A stretch of DNA of 17,130 bases from Saccoglossus kowalevskii (taxonomy: Eukaryota > Hemichordata > Enteropneusta > Harrimaniidae), in contig NW_003137830.1 of NCBI RefSeq assembly GCF_000003605.2, positions 481,847 to 498,976 of the forward strand, given 5' to 3'. Of this stretch, positions 1 through 13,100 are shown piece after piece (within the stretch, counting starts at the first letter, position 1; each line of letters starts with the position of its first letter). The notes beneath the pieces are model-generated. The model saw only the letters and a program-made list of their open reading frames with translations, was not told the DNA's origin and ran no database searches. Made by a program: the position numbers and the translations under genes.

Positions 1-2634
1 TACAGTCGGTGGGCAGCCGTGAGTGCTATGTCTGCTCTAACATCTTTCCCACCCTGTATTGTTTCAGTTTAATTTATTATGTAAACTTTTTCGTTTTCAT
101 ACAAAAATTCATTTATTTATACAATGTAAAGAATGTAGTTTATTTAAAACTAGGATAGTTTCATCACTGGTAGATAAGACTTACTCTGCAGTTGTCATTA
201 GGATTACAGTGAGTAATATGATTAATGTCAAATTTGTATTATTATAAACCACATTTCTACACTTTTAGATTATAGATATACAAAACTACATGTAATTGCA
301 CAAAGCAATAGATTGACAAATTATCCTGGAAATGGCTACATATGCGCACTGAAAGGTCAAACAAAATGAATTATTTACAATTTGGGTGCATATACATGTA
401 CAGTGACTAGCTGGCAAGAGTACATTGTACGTTTGTATTCAAAGATAAAATAGCAGTGATGTTCACATGTACATGTCTGTGTCTATGTCAATAAAACAAA
501 CTTGAGGTACATGTAGCTGTTTTGTAACAGATCACCTGTTATTGAAATGCCACATTCTCATTGGCTGATCATTACCATCTTCAGTCCTGTTATCAGATAA
601 TAACAGAACAGTACTTGAAGGCAATGCACTAGTATACAATACAAGATTGTGGTTGTGCACTTCAACATTCAAAGTTTTTCCACATTCGTATGAATATTTT
701 TAACAGCAAAACTGATTTTGTCATTATCATCTGGAAATTTACATAACGTATGTTTGTGCATTGTTTGCTCATAAACTGCTACACTTTCATGTCCATTACG
801 TGCTGATCGCACTGTTGATTTCTATCGTCTCAAACTACCACTGTATGCTTATTCAGTATGTGTTTTAACAGACTACAGTATTATAATTGAAACAAGGGAC
901 TCTGTACTGCCATTATTGCATGGTAACAGGGCTCGCTTGGGGATGTTCGCTTGAATTATGGGCTGTACTTTGTCTCGCTCATTATTGCACACATCTCATC
1001 CTAGTTATGCATTATGGGCAGTATGGAGTACTTTATTCTCTATTTCAAAAGAATTCCTGATTTTCTCTCATTTCGCAGTCTAGAATAGTTTGTTAAAAAT
1101 ATGGATTTAATTTTGCCGAATATGGAGTTCAATATCCAAATTATTTTCATGTTATCACATTTGAATTTCTTGTTATCAGTGTTGATTTCATGTTACTTTT
1201 TATGAAATTAATATTATTGCCAAATATGAATCTCCTTACCTCAATTGTTGATTTCATGTTCCAGGACACCAAATATGGATAACACATTAGCATATAAGGT
1301 TTTATAAGTTACCAAATATAGAGAATTGTCCTTCATTCAACTTCAAATACTAATCTCTCACATTGATATTACTTGCATACCTTGAATAATCCAGCTTTCA
1401 GACGACGTTCAGCTTACTCTGCCTTTCAGTGATGGAATGCAGGAAACCTCTTCATACAAATCATAGTACTTCATCAGCCATCCTAGAAAATATCCATTAC
1501 AATTGTCGTATTAAAAACCAACTCTATTACTGCCAACATATGGTTTTTACAAAAACTTTTCATTTTCTATGTCTTTTAGCATTTCTGTCTCTGTTCAGCT
1601 TTGTCAAAAATACCATAAGGGACTGTTTCATGTATAAAAATTCATAACGTCGCTCAAAATACAGCCCACATTGAGCTCAAATTAATTAACGAAAAACAAT
1701 TTTATTTTAATGTGAGTGAATTTTAATTTACATTTTGTTTAATATACCGTAAAATGCAATTATCGTCTTCATCATCTGTAGTGTTGTCTTCATGTGGCTA
1801 TGAAAACTTTTTCATCAATATTTCAGTATGAGTGATCATTATTGATTTTTAGAGTGTCCTGTAACACACTGACAGTTTCTATTTTCAGCAGTGCACGTAC
1901 ACAATACTTGTTTATTTGGGTGTATTTTTTTTCCATTCAATCACCATAGCCATATGTTTTTATTGTCGAGAAAACACTTTTGTTTTGTTCCGGTGTTTGA
2001 TCATTAGAATTTGTTCATCAACATGCTTTTTATAAGTTCCTCTGATTTTATACATTAACACGCATATAAATACATGAATTCATAATATATTCCTGAGTGT
2101 GTTACCGGTAAATGTATGGATACCGAGATATCGAGTCAAGTTAAATTTTGCCTATTTTCACTTAAAACATTACATTTTGAAATTCACATATTTTACATGT
2201 ATTGTATACTGGTCCCATATCAAACATGATATGACGTGACAACTGTAGCATTTTAAGTGTAAATAAATACAAAATGGTTTGTTACAAACTTTTTTCATGT
2301 TACACACATGGTAATTAACCTAACAACTAGATATCTCAAATCTATTTATTAGGTTTATGTGTCACTTCTCTCAGTCCCCCCAGATATTGATTGAAGATTA
2401 TAATTAAAAAAAATGGTTATCCCAAAGGATAAATCAACCAGCTAATGCATGTACATGTGCACGCCGTTGATCATTTTATTATGTTTAAAATTTATTTTTA
2501 ATTAAAATTGTTCACATTTGATTGTTACCATTTAATTATTCAATTAACGCAGCATTAACAGTGAGATACTTGAATGATTTTACTGTCATTAATGACCTCC
2601 AATTAAATATTAACTTTATTTTTTTCTTTCATAG
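1..2634 (+). other. 3' part of an upstream intron; no exon or gene recognised
   Basis: This AT-rich stretch precedes the exon acceptor at 2633-2634. Exon 1 begins in the second half of an HMA domain, so the exon with the matching GMTCxxC half must lie upstream. I looked for a GMTC-coding motif in 1-2634 and found none, so this is best read as intron. Short open frames at 59-247 and 1429-1647 look like nothing known. A phrase of 14 bases, GTTGATTTCATGTT, occurs twice near 1182 and 1248. No promoter or polyadenylation signal could be supported. Confidence 0.6.
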
Positions 2635-4144
2635 GTCTCTCTTGAAAATAAAGAAGCTATTATTACATTCCAAGCAGAGAACATATCACCACGGCAACTG
2701 AGAGATAAAATTGACGACATGGGTTTTGAAGCTAGCGTGAAGCAGGATGGTGGTGGGAATGTGAATGTTGTAGTAATTTCTATAGAAGGGATGACCTGCA
2801 ACTCCTGTGTGAGATCAATCGAGGGTCAACTGTCAAAGGTTAAAGGGATCGAGAATATAACGGTGTCACTGGACAAAAAGGAAGGATATGTGAAATATGC
2901 ATCAAATTTTATATCTGCAGATGAGATAAGAGATGCCGTGGACGATATGGGATTTGAAGCCAGAATTAAACATTCCGACAGAACAAAAACTTTTACAGTA
3001 CACATCAATGGTATGACATGTGGCTCTTGTGTTAAGACGATTGAAGGAAAGATGAGCCAAGTCGTTGGCGTGAGGAGAATTAGCGTATTGCTGGAGAAAA
3101 GTGAGGCCATAATAGAGTACGATGTGACAATGTCTGATCCTGAGAAATTGAGAGATGCAATCGACGACATGGGGTTCAAAGCTACCCTCAAGGAGAGTCC
3201 AGTTCTGGCGGAATTTGATCCACTGATGCAGGTGAAGTTAGAAACCATGGAAACCGTGACAGTTGATATCCAAGGTATGACCTGTAATTCTTGTGTCAAA
3301 AGCATAGAGGGGAAAATATCTGAACTCGTAGGTGTGCAAACCATCACGGTTTCTTTAGTAAATAATAATGCAGTAATAACTTACAATCCCGATAAAATAA
3401 CTCCTGAGAAGTTGCAGAACCGTATTGATGAAATGGGTTTTGAGGCGTCTTTGTCTTCAAATGGGATGTCTACTGTTGTGCTGGGAATTGTAGGAATGAC
3501 TTGTAATTCGTGTGTTCGGAGCATTGAAGAGAAGATATCTGAACATTCCGGAGTGAGTAACATCAAAGTTTCCCTGCAGGATAAAAACGCTACTGTCTTG
3601 TACGATTCTAGACTCACTGATGTTGGGAAGTTGAAAGATGCGATTGATGAGATGGGTTTTGAAGCTAGTTTCCCTGGAGACCGCCTCTCAAAGGCATCTT
3701 TTCAGACCATTACACTTGAAATTGAAGGAATGACTTGTAATTCATGCGTTAAAAACATTGAAGGGAAAATCTCTGATATCCAAGCTGTTAAAAGGATAAC
3801 TGTGTCTCTGAAAGATAAAAATGCTACAATAGTTTTTGATCCAAGTGGGACTGATCCGGAGAGTCTCAGAGAAGCGGTCAATGACATGGGTTTTGAATGC
3901 CGCTTGCCACTGGCACTTCCTCAACAGGGCATTTTACGAACAGCATTGATAACCGTAATTGGAATGACATGTAACTCTTGCGTGAGGTCAATAGAAGGCA
4001 AGTTGGTGGACGTGTCTGGTGTGAACTCTATCAGTGTATCTCTGGATGAAAAGATGGCGACTATACAGTATAATCCAATGAAAGTAACAGTTGACCAATT
4101 AGTCAATGAGATTGATGAAATGGGATTTGAAGCATCTGTGCCAG
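2635..4144 (+). CDS. ATP7: ATP7 exon 1 of window: half an HMA domain plus six complete HMA domains
   Basis: The exon starts after a pyrimidine-rich acceptor ending CATAG and ends at CAG|GTGAGT, entering at phase 0 and leaving at phase 1. It encodes about 503 residues. Residues 1-36 are the C-terminal half of an HMA domain, ending [11 protein letters not shown]. Six full domains follow, with their GMTC methionines at about residues 53, 127, 215, 288, 366 and 444. Motifs are GMTCNSC in five and GMTCGSC in the second. Spacing is 73-78 residues, except 88 between the second and third, where there is a longer linker. Each domain ends with a DMGF or EMGF sequence. The two cysteines of each motif would bind one Cu(I). 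A single large exon holding the N-terminal metal-binding domains also occurs in vertebrate ATP7B, but with fewer domains. Confidence 0.96.
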
Positions 4145-7100
4145 GTGAGTGAAAAAAATGTGTTGTCCTATATTAGAAAATTCATATTGAATTTGGACCA
4201 GAGAGCGGGTTTGCTACCCTCCATTGCAAAAATATATTCCATTTTTATTTTCACCAGATTTACCGTTAACATTGGATTTTAATTAAATTTAACACTTACC
4301 GTAAAATCTGTATTAGAAGCTGCATCCCTAATAGAAGTCGCACGCATTCTTTTTAACGATTGGGGATCAAAAATTCATCATTTCTCATATGTGTAGATGC
4401 TCTAATAGAAGCCGCATCCCCTCTGTTGCATTGTAACATTTTATTATAAACCACGGCTTCTAATACAAATTTTACAGTAACTATCAAATCCTAAAATATG
4501 ATAATTATTTTTTTTAAATCAATTTTTTTCACCTTTCATATGATAATTTTATTTTTAATATTTCTAAAAAATCATGAAAATTACCAAAGAAATTTTGGAA
4601 AAGAAACCTAAAAATGTGGTACTAAAATTTTGGTATGGAGAAATCTTGCATGTAACTGGTCTTAGGAACAAGTTTATTCAGAGAATTCTGGAATGCCAAT
4701 CAGAAAATTCATTTAAAATTTAAGTTTTTGAATAGCCAGTAACAATTTCAATACGATATACCACCATTGTTTGCTCAGTATTTATCAAATGAATTTTCTT
4801 TCATGTAATCCTGACAGTGAGTAAACTTCATTGATGATCTGTTTAGTTTGGTGCTTCTCAACTGTGTTACCTCTCCAACTTTTATATTTTCTGCAATGGA
4901 CTTAATAATTTAGTTTAAATATTTAAAAAAATGTATGGCACTGAAATGATTGCTCTGATTAAGAAATTTTACTGAAATTCTCGGTGAGTCTACTGAACAA
5001 GTTTTGTTTTTAAAATAGACAGGCTGTTAGACAGGATTGTTTAGAATTAACTACACTCAATTAAACCTATCAATTCCATTTCAAGGAATGAATTCACAAT
5101 CGTCAATTTTCCCATTTTCTCAGTTACTATTCATCACATTCTGTCACTAAAAACTGTATTTTTATAGGTAAACGTTATATAAATATACCAATACTTTACC
5201 ATACAATCATGACAAAAACAACCTGCTTAATAAATAAATAAATACACTTGTGTTATTTCACCCTAAAATTGATAATACCCTGGTACATGTACATGGAATA
5301 TATAAGAACTTATGAGTAGTGCTTACCGTAGAAATTTCTCAGAATATTTGGTCTTGACTTTTTCTACAAGCAATTAATCATGTTACACAATAGTAGACGT
5401 GTACAGTGCGTTATTTTTTCCTAACATATGGGTGATTTGCATAATTGATTGATATACAAATAAGTGTAGGCATTCACTGCCAGTTGAATAGGTGTGTAGT
5501 AAATAAATATACTGGGTGATGGAGAGAATATATATAAAGTGTGTCGTGCATTAAACAACTATGACAGCAATTGGAGCCAGTCATTTTGTATCTGACTGAA
5601 GGTGATAGCGTACGCGCACACTGACTGGCTGGTGGACTTAAATATATGGATATATATGTACAGATGAGATAAGCCTAATTAGTGTTAATAGTCAGGTTGG
5701 TTGTGATTGTATTAACTATAATTTTGATATATATTTTAATAGTTTTAGATTTTTTTAAAAACATTGATTTAATACATCGCGTGCTGTATAGTTTTCCCAT
5801 TGATTTTAAGTGTGTCTGCAGTGGCTATCGGCAAACATTGTGTTATTATTAGCACTTTGAGTGTGACAAAGATGCCCTCAAAATTGGCGCTGCTACATTT
5901 TTATGTTTTTTTTTTGTTAAATTTGGAACCAGAAAGGCATAATTTTTCCATTGTTTACTAGTTCTCCTAAAAAAAATTTAAAATTTAAGGAAATAATTAA
6001 TATGCAATTGACTTTGACATTCAAAAGTTGGCACATGGATTCAACAGGTGACAGTGGTTGATGTGTTGCCATTATAACATATTAGTTTATCTGAACGTCA
6101 GTCTAAAACATTGTAATATTGCATATGTCACATATATACATTATGACATAACCCATAATGACATCACACATCTGTGACACAACTTATTGTATTCTGTAGC
6201 TATTTACCAGTAGTTATTTTACATGTTAACTCTCTCCTTGACCTTTTCATTGAAGTATGATTGTTTATTGAATACAGTTAATAGTTAATTAACCATTACT
6301 AATCAACTAGATTATTTTGTTGGCAGTCTGTCTAATAATTTCAATAATTCTTGTGCGAGTTTTGATAATCTTATTAATATACCGTTATCACAAATTTGTA
6401 AAGTCATGGAGTTTTGGTCTTTGATTATATTAAACAGTAATATTGGTAGTTGTAAATTTATTAAGCTTTCAGGACATGATGGATGCATCAAAACCAGAAC
6501 AGCTGCCAATTCTGACATATAATTACGAAAATTTACAAATACACCTGTAACATTAGACGTTGTGTTGTCTTCCTTTTCAAATCCAGCAATCATAATATTG
6601 TTGAACTTACTTAGTTTAAAATTCCTGAATGAACTACCGGGTATTCTAATTTACCGGGTATACTAACACCTACTGGCGGATTTGTTATTTATTTATCTGT
6701 GAAATGGTTCGGAATATAAAAATATAAAAGTTTGAAAGTAAAAATAATCAAATTTTTAATAGATCACCAAACTGAAATGTATGAATGTTCAGGAACAAGC
6801 AAGATGTGGGCTATCCAATTAAAAATCTGAAAAAGTCAGTTCCTGCCTTACAGTACAGTCTGAACATACCTTAACATTAAGCTAGTTTGAAGAATGCCTA
6901 AAGCTATCTTAACTTGTTTTTCAAAACTAAAAGACGTATCTATCTGAATTATACTGAGTACTGTAAAATACTTTATTTTCACTTGGAATTAGTTTTGGCT
7001 AAAGGGATGATTCAGTGAAAATAAAATCCAGCGAATATACCTTTTTTCCTATTTTTTACATTCAACTTGTCAAAAATCAGTGAAAATAAATTCCATACAA

Positions 7101-10100
7101 AACACCCAAAAAGTGTTTTCAGCGAAAATTAAGTCCAGCTAAAATAAAGTATTCTACAGTAATCTTCCTAAGTATGTCTCTTTTTGATAACATGGGCAAA
7201 TATTACAAAAAAAAGTTGAATTATTGGTCGCAATGACACTTGCTTTAAAAATAAGATTTTATGAAAATACAAAGCCAGCTGATAGTCAGCTTGGAAATTA
7301 AAATGGGAGGGTCGTCACCAGCGTACGTCCGGGAATTGAGTCCCAAGCAACGATAACACACGCTAAAAACGCAAAGGCTCGTGGGTAGACACTTGTTTGT
7401 AAACCATGACATGCTCTGGCCATCTGACGCATGTGCAGGTGATGACTCCCTCGCTTTAAGTTATGTCTGACTGTATTGTACCGGTATACATTATCAGAAT
7501 CACACATTTTGCGTTTTGACTTATCTACTTTGCTAAGTTTTAAATGACATCAATTTCACCTACTCGCTTAAAATTTATTTTCGCTATTTTCACTGAAGGA
7601 ATGATTTAGTGAAAATAAAATCCAGCGAATATCCTTTTTTTTTCTATATTTTACATTCAACTCGTCAAAAATCAGTGAAAATAAATTCCATACAAAACAC
7701 CCAAAAAGTCATTTCAGCGAAAATTAATTCCAGCTAAAATAAAGTTTTACAGTATTATTTCATCATAAAGTATTTGTTCTAAAATTAATATTAGGTTTTA
7801 GAGAGATATTAATAGAATGTGTAAAAATACTCACATCAACAATTTGGTAAGTTGTTGTCTGATGAGGAATGAAATGCAAATGAAAGGAGATGAAACAAAA
7901 GAATTTGTAGAAAACGTGCATCTCAATGTGTAGATTCGTCAGTGTCATCTGGAGCGCACAGGCTGTTAGCAACACATGCACACAATGTATAATGAGAATA
8001 AGAAAATTGACACTGCCATCAATGTTTCCAAATTATATGTGAATGGTTTTTGTAAAGGTTTATTTTTAGAAGAAGTATGAGTGAGTTCTCTACTGCATAT
8101 TATGTAATAGCAATTTTAATATTGTGTGCAATTTTATTGTATTAGGGATTAAGCTGTCTTAGTCCTGACTGGTTGAAGGTGTAATTTTTTTTGTTAGTGA
8201 CAAGTGGGAGAAATAAAATGTTGAGTTATGAATATTCACTGAAGCTCATTGTACATTGTAGCTATATAATGCTATATAATATACCAGATTGTCTGAATGC
8301 TGAGATGTAAGAGAACACAGTCCACTTTTTGTATCATCGCTTGTTATACAGATTAGAGGGCGACAGTGATCGTGTCGCTGCGTCCTGTTCGATATGGGAC
8401 TCATAGCGACATATACAACGCACGTAAAACACACTGCTTATTTACATGAAATTCGAACATGCACTGCGCGATGACAACCGCGCTTTAACATAACTACCGG
8501 TAAGTTACTGAGATTGTTGTGAATTAAAAGAAAATAGAAATTATGTTTGTAATCTGAGCCATAAAATTGTTGATACAAGTCGTATGGAAGTATTCCTACA
8601 TTCTTGGAACTTGATTCACCATTTCCCGTTTCAACAGCATCCAGTTTCCACAGCCTGTACCCAACTATATTGCATATATTTGTACATGTATAGTTTCTTA
8701 TATTGTCATTATAAAGAACTGTTAAATTATATATACCAATATTGTTAATTAAATTATAATTTGTTTTTTCTAGATGAAGCAAAAAAAATAGCCAAACCAC
8801 CTATAACCAGTTCAAACCAAATTACTAGCTCCAAGTCCACCGGGGATAAGTGGAATGTCAAGTTCAGTGGCGATTCTGTCATGGCAACAGACGTAGAGGA
8901 AGGAAGTGGAAGGATGATGACCTGTCATCTTCACATAACGGGAATGACATGCGCTTCATGTGTGGCCTCCATTGAAAGAAATTTATCGAAGAATAAAGGT
9001 ACGTTCATGTATGTGATAAAAGCCACTCATGTATTTGATAAAGCTCTCATATAAATGTTCTAGAATATAAAGTGCAACCCAAAATAAAATGTTGTGGTTT
9101 ACAAGCACAACATTTTATGATTGTGAGGAATTTAAAAGAGTTTTAGTTCACCTCGGACTTAAAAATTTACTGACATTGTGTTTCAGATGGCTAAATGGAC
9201 AGCATGTCTGTCATATCACCCATTGTGCAAGCTCTGAGTTTGAACCCAGTTTTGCTGTTTTTTTTAGGCCGAGAACAATTTATGAAAAACAAAAAGATTT
9301 GACTACAGAACTCCAATGTAGTCACATAATAATGGCCAATATGGAGTTTTTTATGAAAATATGTGCAACAATGTCTTCGAGAAGAAAGAAATCGACGATG
9401 TGAATCATAATGAGTTTGTCATCATAATATTGTTCGTATGTTTATGCATTGGCTCCAAGCACTCAAACGCTCGTGGTACTGGCTGACCAATAAAAACATG
9501 TCATTGCAATGTATGATGTTTTAATAATCCGCAGTGCGTATATATTACAGCCACTTATGACAGTTTTAGCACTACTGAGCATGTTAATGCACATGTATAC
9601 GCAATGCATTATGGGAGAGAACTTCCTAATATAATTAAAAACTAGTATTACCAAAAATTATATGTCAATTTTTGGAAATGTTTTTACAATATTGGGATTC
9701 ATGTCTATAATAATGACTTTTTCATCCCATGTTACGGAGCAAAATTTTGAAATATGAAAAAAAATAAACTCATTATCAAAACAAATTTCAGGCTCTTGTA
9801 TCTCAAAAAAATGTCCACTTACCTCAAATTTTTTTTTCATTTTCTGTATCCCGATGACATTAATTCATAGTAATGAAAATATGACAAAAATATCATACAC
9901 ATGTAATTTTCAATTTGGCTTGAACCTCATTATTAGTCCCTGTTCGAACGCAGTCTCAAAACGGGGATGGATTGATTGTATGTCTGTGTGCCGTTCATAC
10001 ATGTGTGCATCTGGACTTGTATCTTAGACATTGCCTGGACCGATTACATTCAAACTTCACACATACAGAATATTATACTTATGCTCATCATGATAGCCGA

Positions 10101-13100
10101 ATGAGGGCCATTTTTGTAATGAAAAATCACCAAAATCAAGCATTTCTCGGCTGTTTACAGATGGATTTTGTTCAAACCTGGTACATGAATTGGACATTAT
10201 GGGACCTTGATGCACATCATTATGTTTGTCAGATAGGACTTAAAATGGCTGACTGGTGGCCATTTGTTTTAATGAATGCGGCTCTAGAGCTATTTCTGAC
10301 ATGCTTTGACTGATGTTCAATTTTATACATTCATTATATGTATTGGTTTGACGATCCGAATCAAAATGGCCGACAGGTGGCCATTTTGTTTTAATTAATG
10401 CTGTTCCAGAGCAATATCTCTCAAATATGGACAAGTACTTGTACTATATTACTATAAACAAAACTATATAACTTTGATTTGATAACTAACAGGGACTGTG
10501 TAATGCATGGCTTGTTAATTATTAAAATAACATTAATAACACATATATTATAATTATATAATAATTTATTTTGTTTAGGTATAATATCTGTGCTTGTAGC
10601 TCTGATGGCACAGAAGGCAGAAGTTAAATATGATAGCAGTCAGCTGACACCTCATGACATAGCAGTGTTAATTGATGACATGGGATTTGGTGCTACTGTA
10701 TTGGATGAGGACAACGTATCAGACGGTGTTGTTGAACTCATGGTGAGTCAAGATGTCTGTTTTTTTAATCTCATTAACAAAGCACATGATGTGTAGATAG
10801 ATACTCAAAAAATAAAAAAAATGTTTTAATTTGAAAGTTCATGATCATTCAAAAATAATTTTTCTTGCTAAAATTTTGATGCATTATTTTGCGTTTTTCT
10901 TTAATGTTTTGTTAATTTTTGATCAGAGAAGCATAACTTTCTTTCTACAGATCTGGATCAAAAGTTTTTAAAAAAATATGACCAAATATATATAAATTGT
11001 GAAAATCGTTGTCACCCATCATTCACACATGTAGGTACATTTGTACATTATACATTTTGTACATGTGTACACTTACTCACTACATTGAGTTATGTTTTTG
11101 ATGTCTGCCCTCTAGTGTTGAAAGTAGATTATTACTTTTGTTTTTCCAGTCGCTTTAGATATAGCCAATGTAGATTATAACAATTCGAGATGTTAATTCA
11201 CCGCCCTCTTCCTGTGACAATCTGAATCAGACATGCCAGGCCATGAATTCTGATTCGTATTTCCCTATTGACCTTCTTTAATTTTGTGGTTACTGCTCTT
11301 ACCTGTAATTCATGAGGCAATTGAGAGAAATTGTCCCCTTGGGCAGTAATTGTCTACAATCAGGTATGTACGACCTAGAAAAAGTGCCATATGCGAGTAC
11401 CAAGTTGCGAGTCGCAAGTAGCAAAATATGCAATATGCTACCCGGTAGTGGTAAAAACGGCATATGCGGGTGGTAAAATGTAACGTTTGCTAGTAGCAAA
11501 AAAGCCCTATGCGAGGGGTAATACAAGGGCCAGGAAAACTGGTGTATGCGAGGGGTGGAGTCATTTGCCAGTTTGCTCAACGACTGGATTTGTTTGCTTA
11601 TAATATAATAACGTACGTTCAAATGTGTTTTATCACAGTAAAATCAAATATTTACCATGGTTATGAAATGATGTGTACATGGTTGGTTAAGATTGGCATG
11701 ATGCTGTTGAGGCTTTTACTTTAGGGGTGATTCATATATTCATTTAAGTTTTTATATCATAAAGTTCTTCAGTCGTTTGCATAGAATCGATGTTTGCTCT
11801 TCAGACACTGCACAGGAGACGTGACAGCACAATAATTTAATAAACGACCATGACCAGCCAGCACACTCCACATAACATGTGAAAATTGTTTTTTCTTTTG
11901 GTAAAATTAGTATGAACCCGTGGGCTGCGATTAAAGAATCATAGAATTATAATTGTAGTTAGTGAAAACGGGGTGTTCACAGAAGGGTCACAGAATTCTT
12001 GTGTCACACGCCGCCGGTTAAATGAAGACAATGAAAGGTTTCAAAAGTAGTCATAACACCAGTTTTCCTGGCCTTTGTATTACCCCTCGCATGGGGCTTT
12101 TTTTGCTACTAGCAAATGATACATTTTACCACTCGCATATGCCGATTTTACCACTAGCATATGGCATATTTTGCTACTCGCAAACTGGTACTCGCATATG
12201 GCACTTTTTCTAGGTCTTACATACCTCCTACAATCGTTGGTTTACTTCTCAGCTTAGTTGAATAATTGGAGTATGAAAACAATAAACATTCTGTAATGAT
12301 CTTGTGGTTCTGGATGCATACTTCCAAACTAGTCTGTGGGTGCACATAATTACTGTAAAACGGTTAATTATTCACTGGGTTTTAATTTTGCTTATTTCAC
12401 TGACTAGAAAATGTGCTAAATTAAAACCCAGTGAATATGTAAAATTTAGCATAGAACACATTATCTAAATGATAAAACCGTGAATTTAAAACCCACTGAA
12501 TATGTCTGAAATGGTAAGTCGACGAAATTTAAACCCAGTGAAAATTAGTCATTTCACAGTATAACAGTTCATTGTAGCTGAATATTGGTAGGGTGAGGGG
12601 GGGGGGTCTGGGTTACATTGGATCTATTGATAATGCCAGATACAGGAGTACATACATGTTAGTATGTGTTTGTAATTTGTATTTAATAATGCAATATATA
12701 AGTGAAATCTGTGTATTCCCTGGATGTAAACAGTCTGGTGGACAGTGCTTTGGTTTAACACAATACTGGTCCAAAACTACCATGCATATCACCTTGACTG
12801 TCCAGCTGTACTATAAAGTGCCTACTTTATTTAAAATAAGGAGTTTTGTTTCTTAATAATTGAGCACATACGGTGTGAGGGAAGTATGTTAATCATCACA
12901 ATTTTTTTTTAAATAATTATGTAAATAATTTGCAAATGTTGTGCTAATTAGTATATGCAAATGACAATGTTTACTGCCACAATTTCTCATTGTGTGCTGA
13001 AGTGCTTTTTATTCCATAACTACATGATTACATAATTATATACTTCGTATACTTGATTTGAATTTTGTCTTCGCCTAGATTACTGGGATGACATGCTCCT

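Larger units (their letters stand above)
4145..8773 (+). other. Intron 1 (4.6 kb), with three MITE-like elements
   Basis: The intron runs from the GTGAGT donor to the TTTTTTCTAG acceptor and joins exons in phase 1: G at 4144 plus AT gives Asp. It contains inverted-repeat elements at 4297-4479, 6959-7161 and 7561-7754, a possible antisense open frame around 6312-6593, a two-unit 17-bp tandem at 6635-6668, a tandem GCTATATAAT pair at 8261-8280, and a GC-richer patch at 8350-8500. No further ATP7 exon was recognised in it. Confidence 0.85.
8999..10578 (+). other. Intron 2 (1.6 kb), with SINE-like head and large repeat copy 1
   Basis: The intron runs from the GTACGT donor to the TTGTTTAG acceptor; the split codon is Gly. 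It contains a tRNA-like segment at 9182-9265 and the repeat at 9935-10517. The remaining 9266-9934 is AT-rich and I see nothing specific in it apart from a short hairpin at 9301-9323 (GACTACA/TGTAGTC). Confidence 0.85.
10743..13078 (+). other. Intron 3 (2.3 kb), with a long-TIR element and a MITE
   Basis: The intron runs from GTGAGT to the TTCGCCTAG acceptor, in phase 0. It contains the 866-bp inverted-repeat element at 11362-12227, a MITE at 12351-12561 and a G-rich run at 12591-12609. Stretches 10743-11353 and 12610-13078 are AT-rich with no recognisable coding. Confidence 0.85.

Noticed and set aside
1-24. GCC|GTGAGT near the left edge as the donor of an upstream exon
   Set aside because: The 18 bases before it encode nothing like the end of a first half HMA domain in any frame.
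985-2470. TGCRCNC metal-response-element matches such as TGCACAC and TGCACGC
   Set aside because: A 7-base degenerate motif occurs by chance many times in 17 kb, and no promoter is visible in the window.
2616-4106. Minus-strand open frames opposite exon 1
   Set aside because: They are shadows of the HMA-coding exon. Several repeat the same antisense motif because the sense domains repeat.
5520-5640. Inverted AGCCAGTCA / TGACTGGCT pair
   Set aside because: Nine-base arms with a loop of about 40 bases are within chance expectation and no further structure supports them.
8438-8800. 120-codon minus-strand open frame
   Set aside because: It overlaps the start of exon 2 and has AT-driven Asn/Ile/Tyr-rich composition with no recognisable motif. 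Likely chance.
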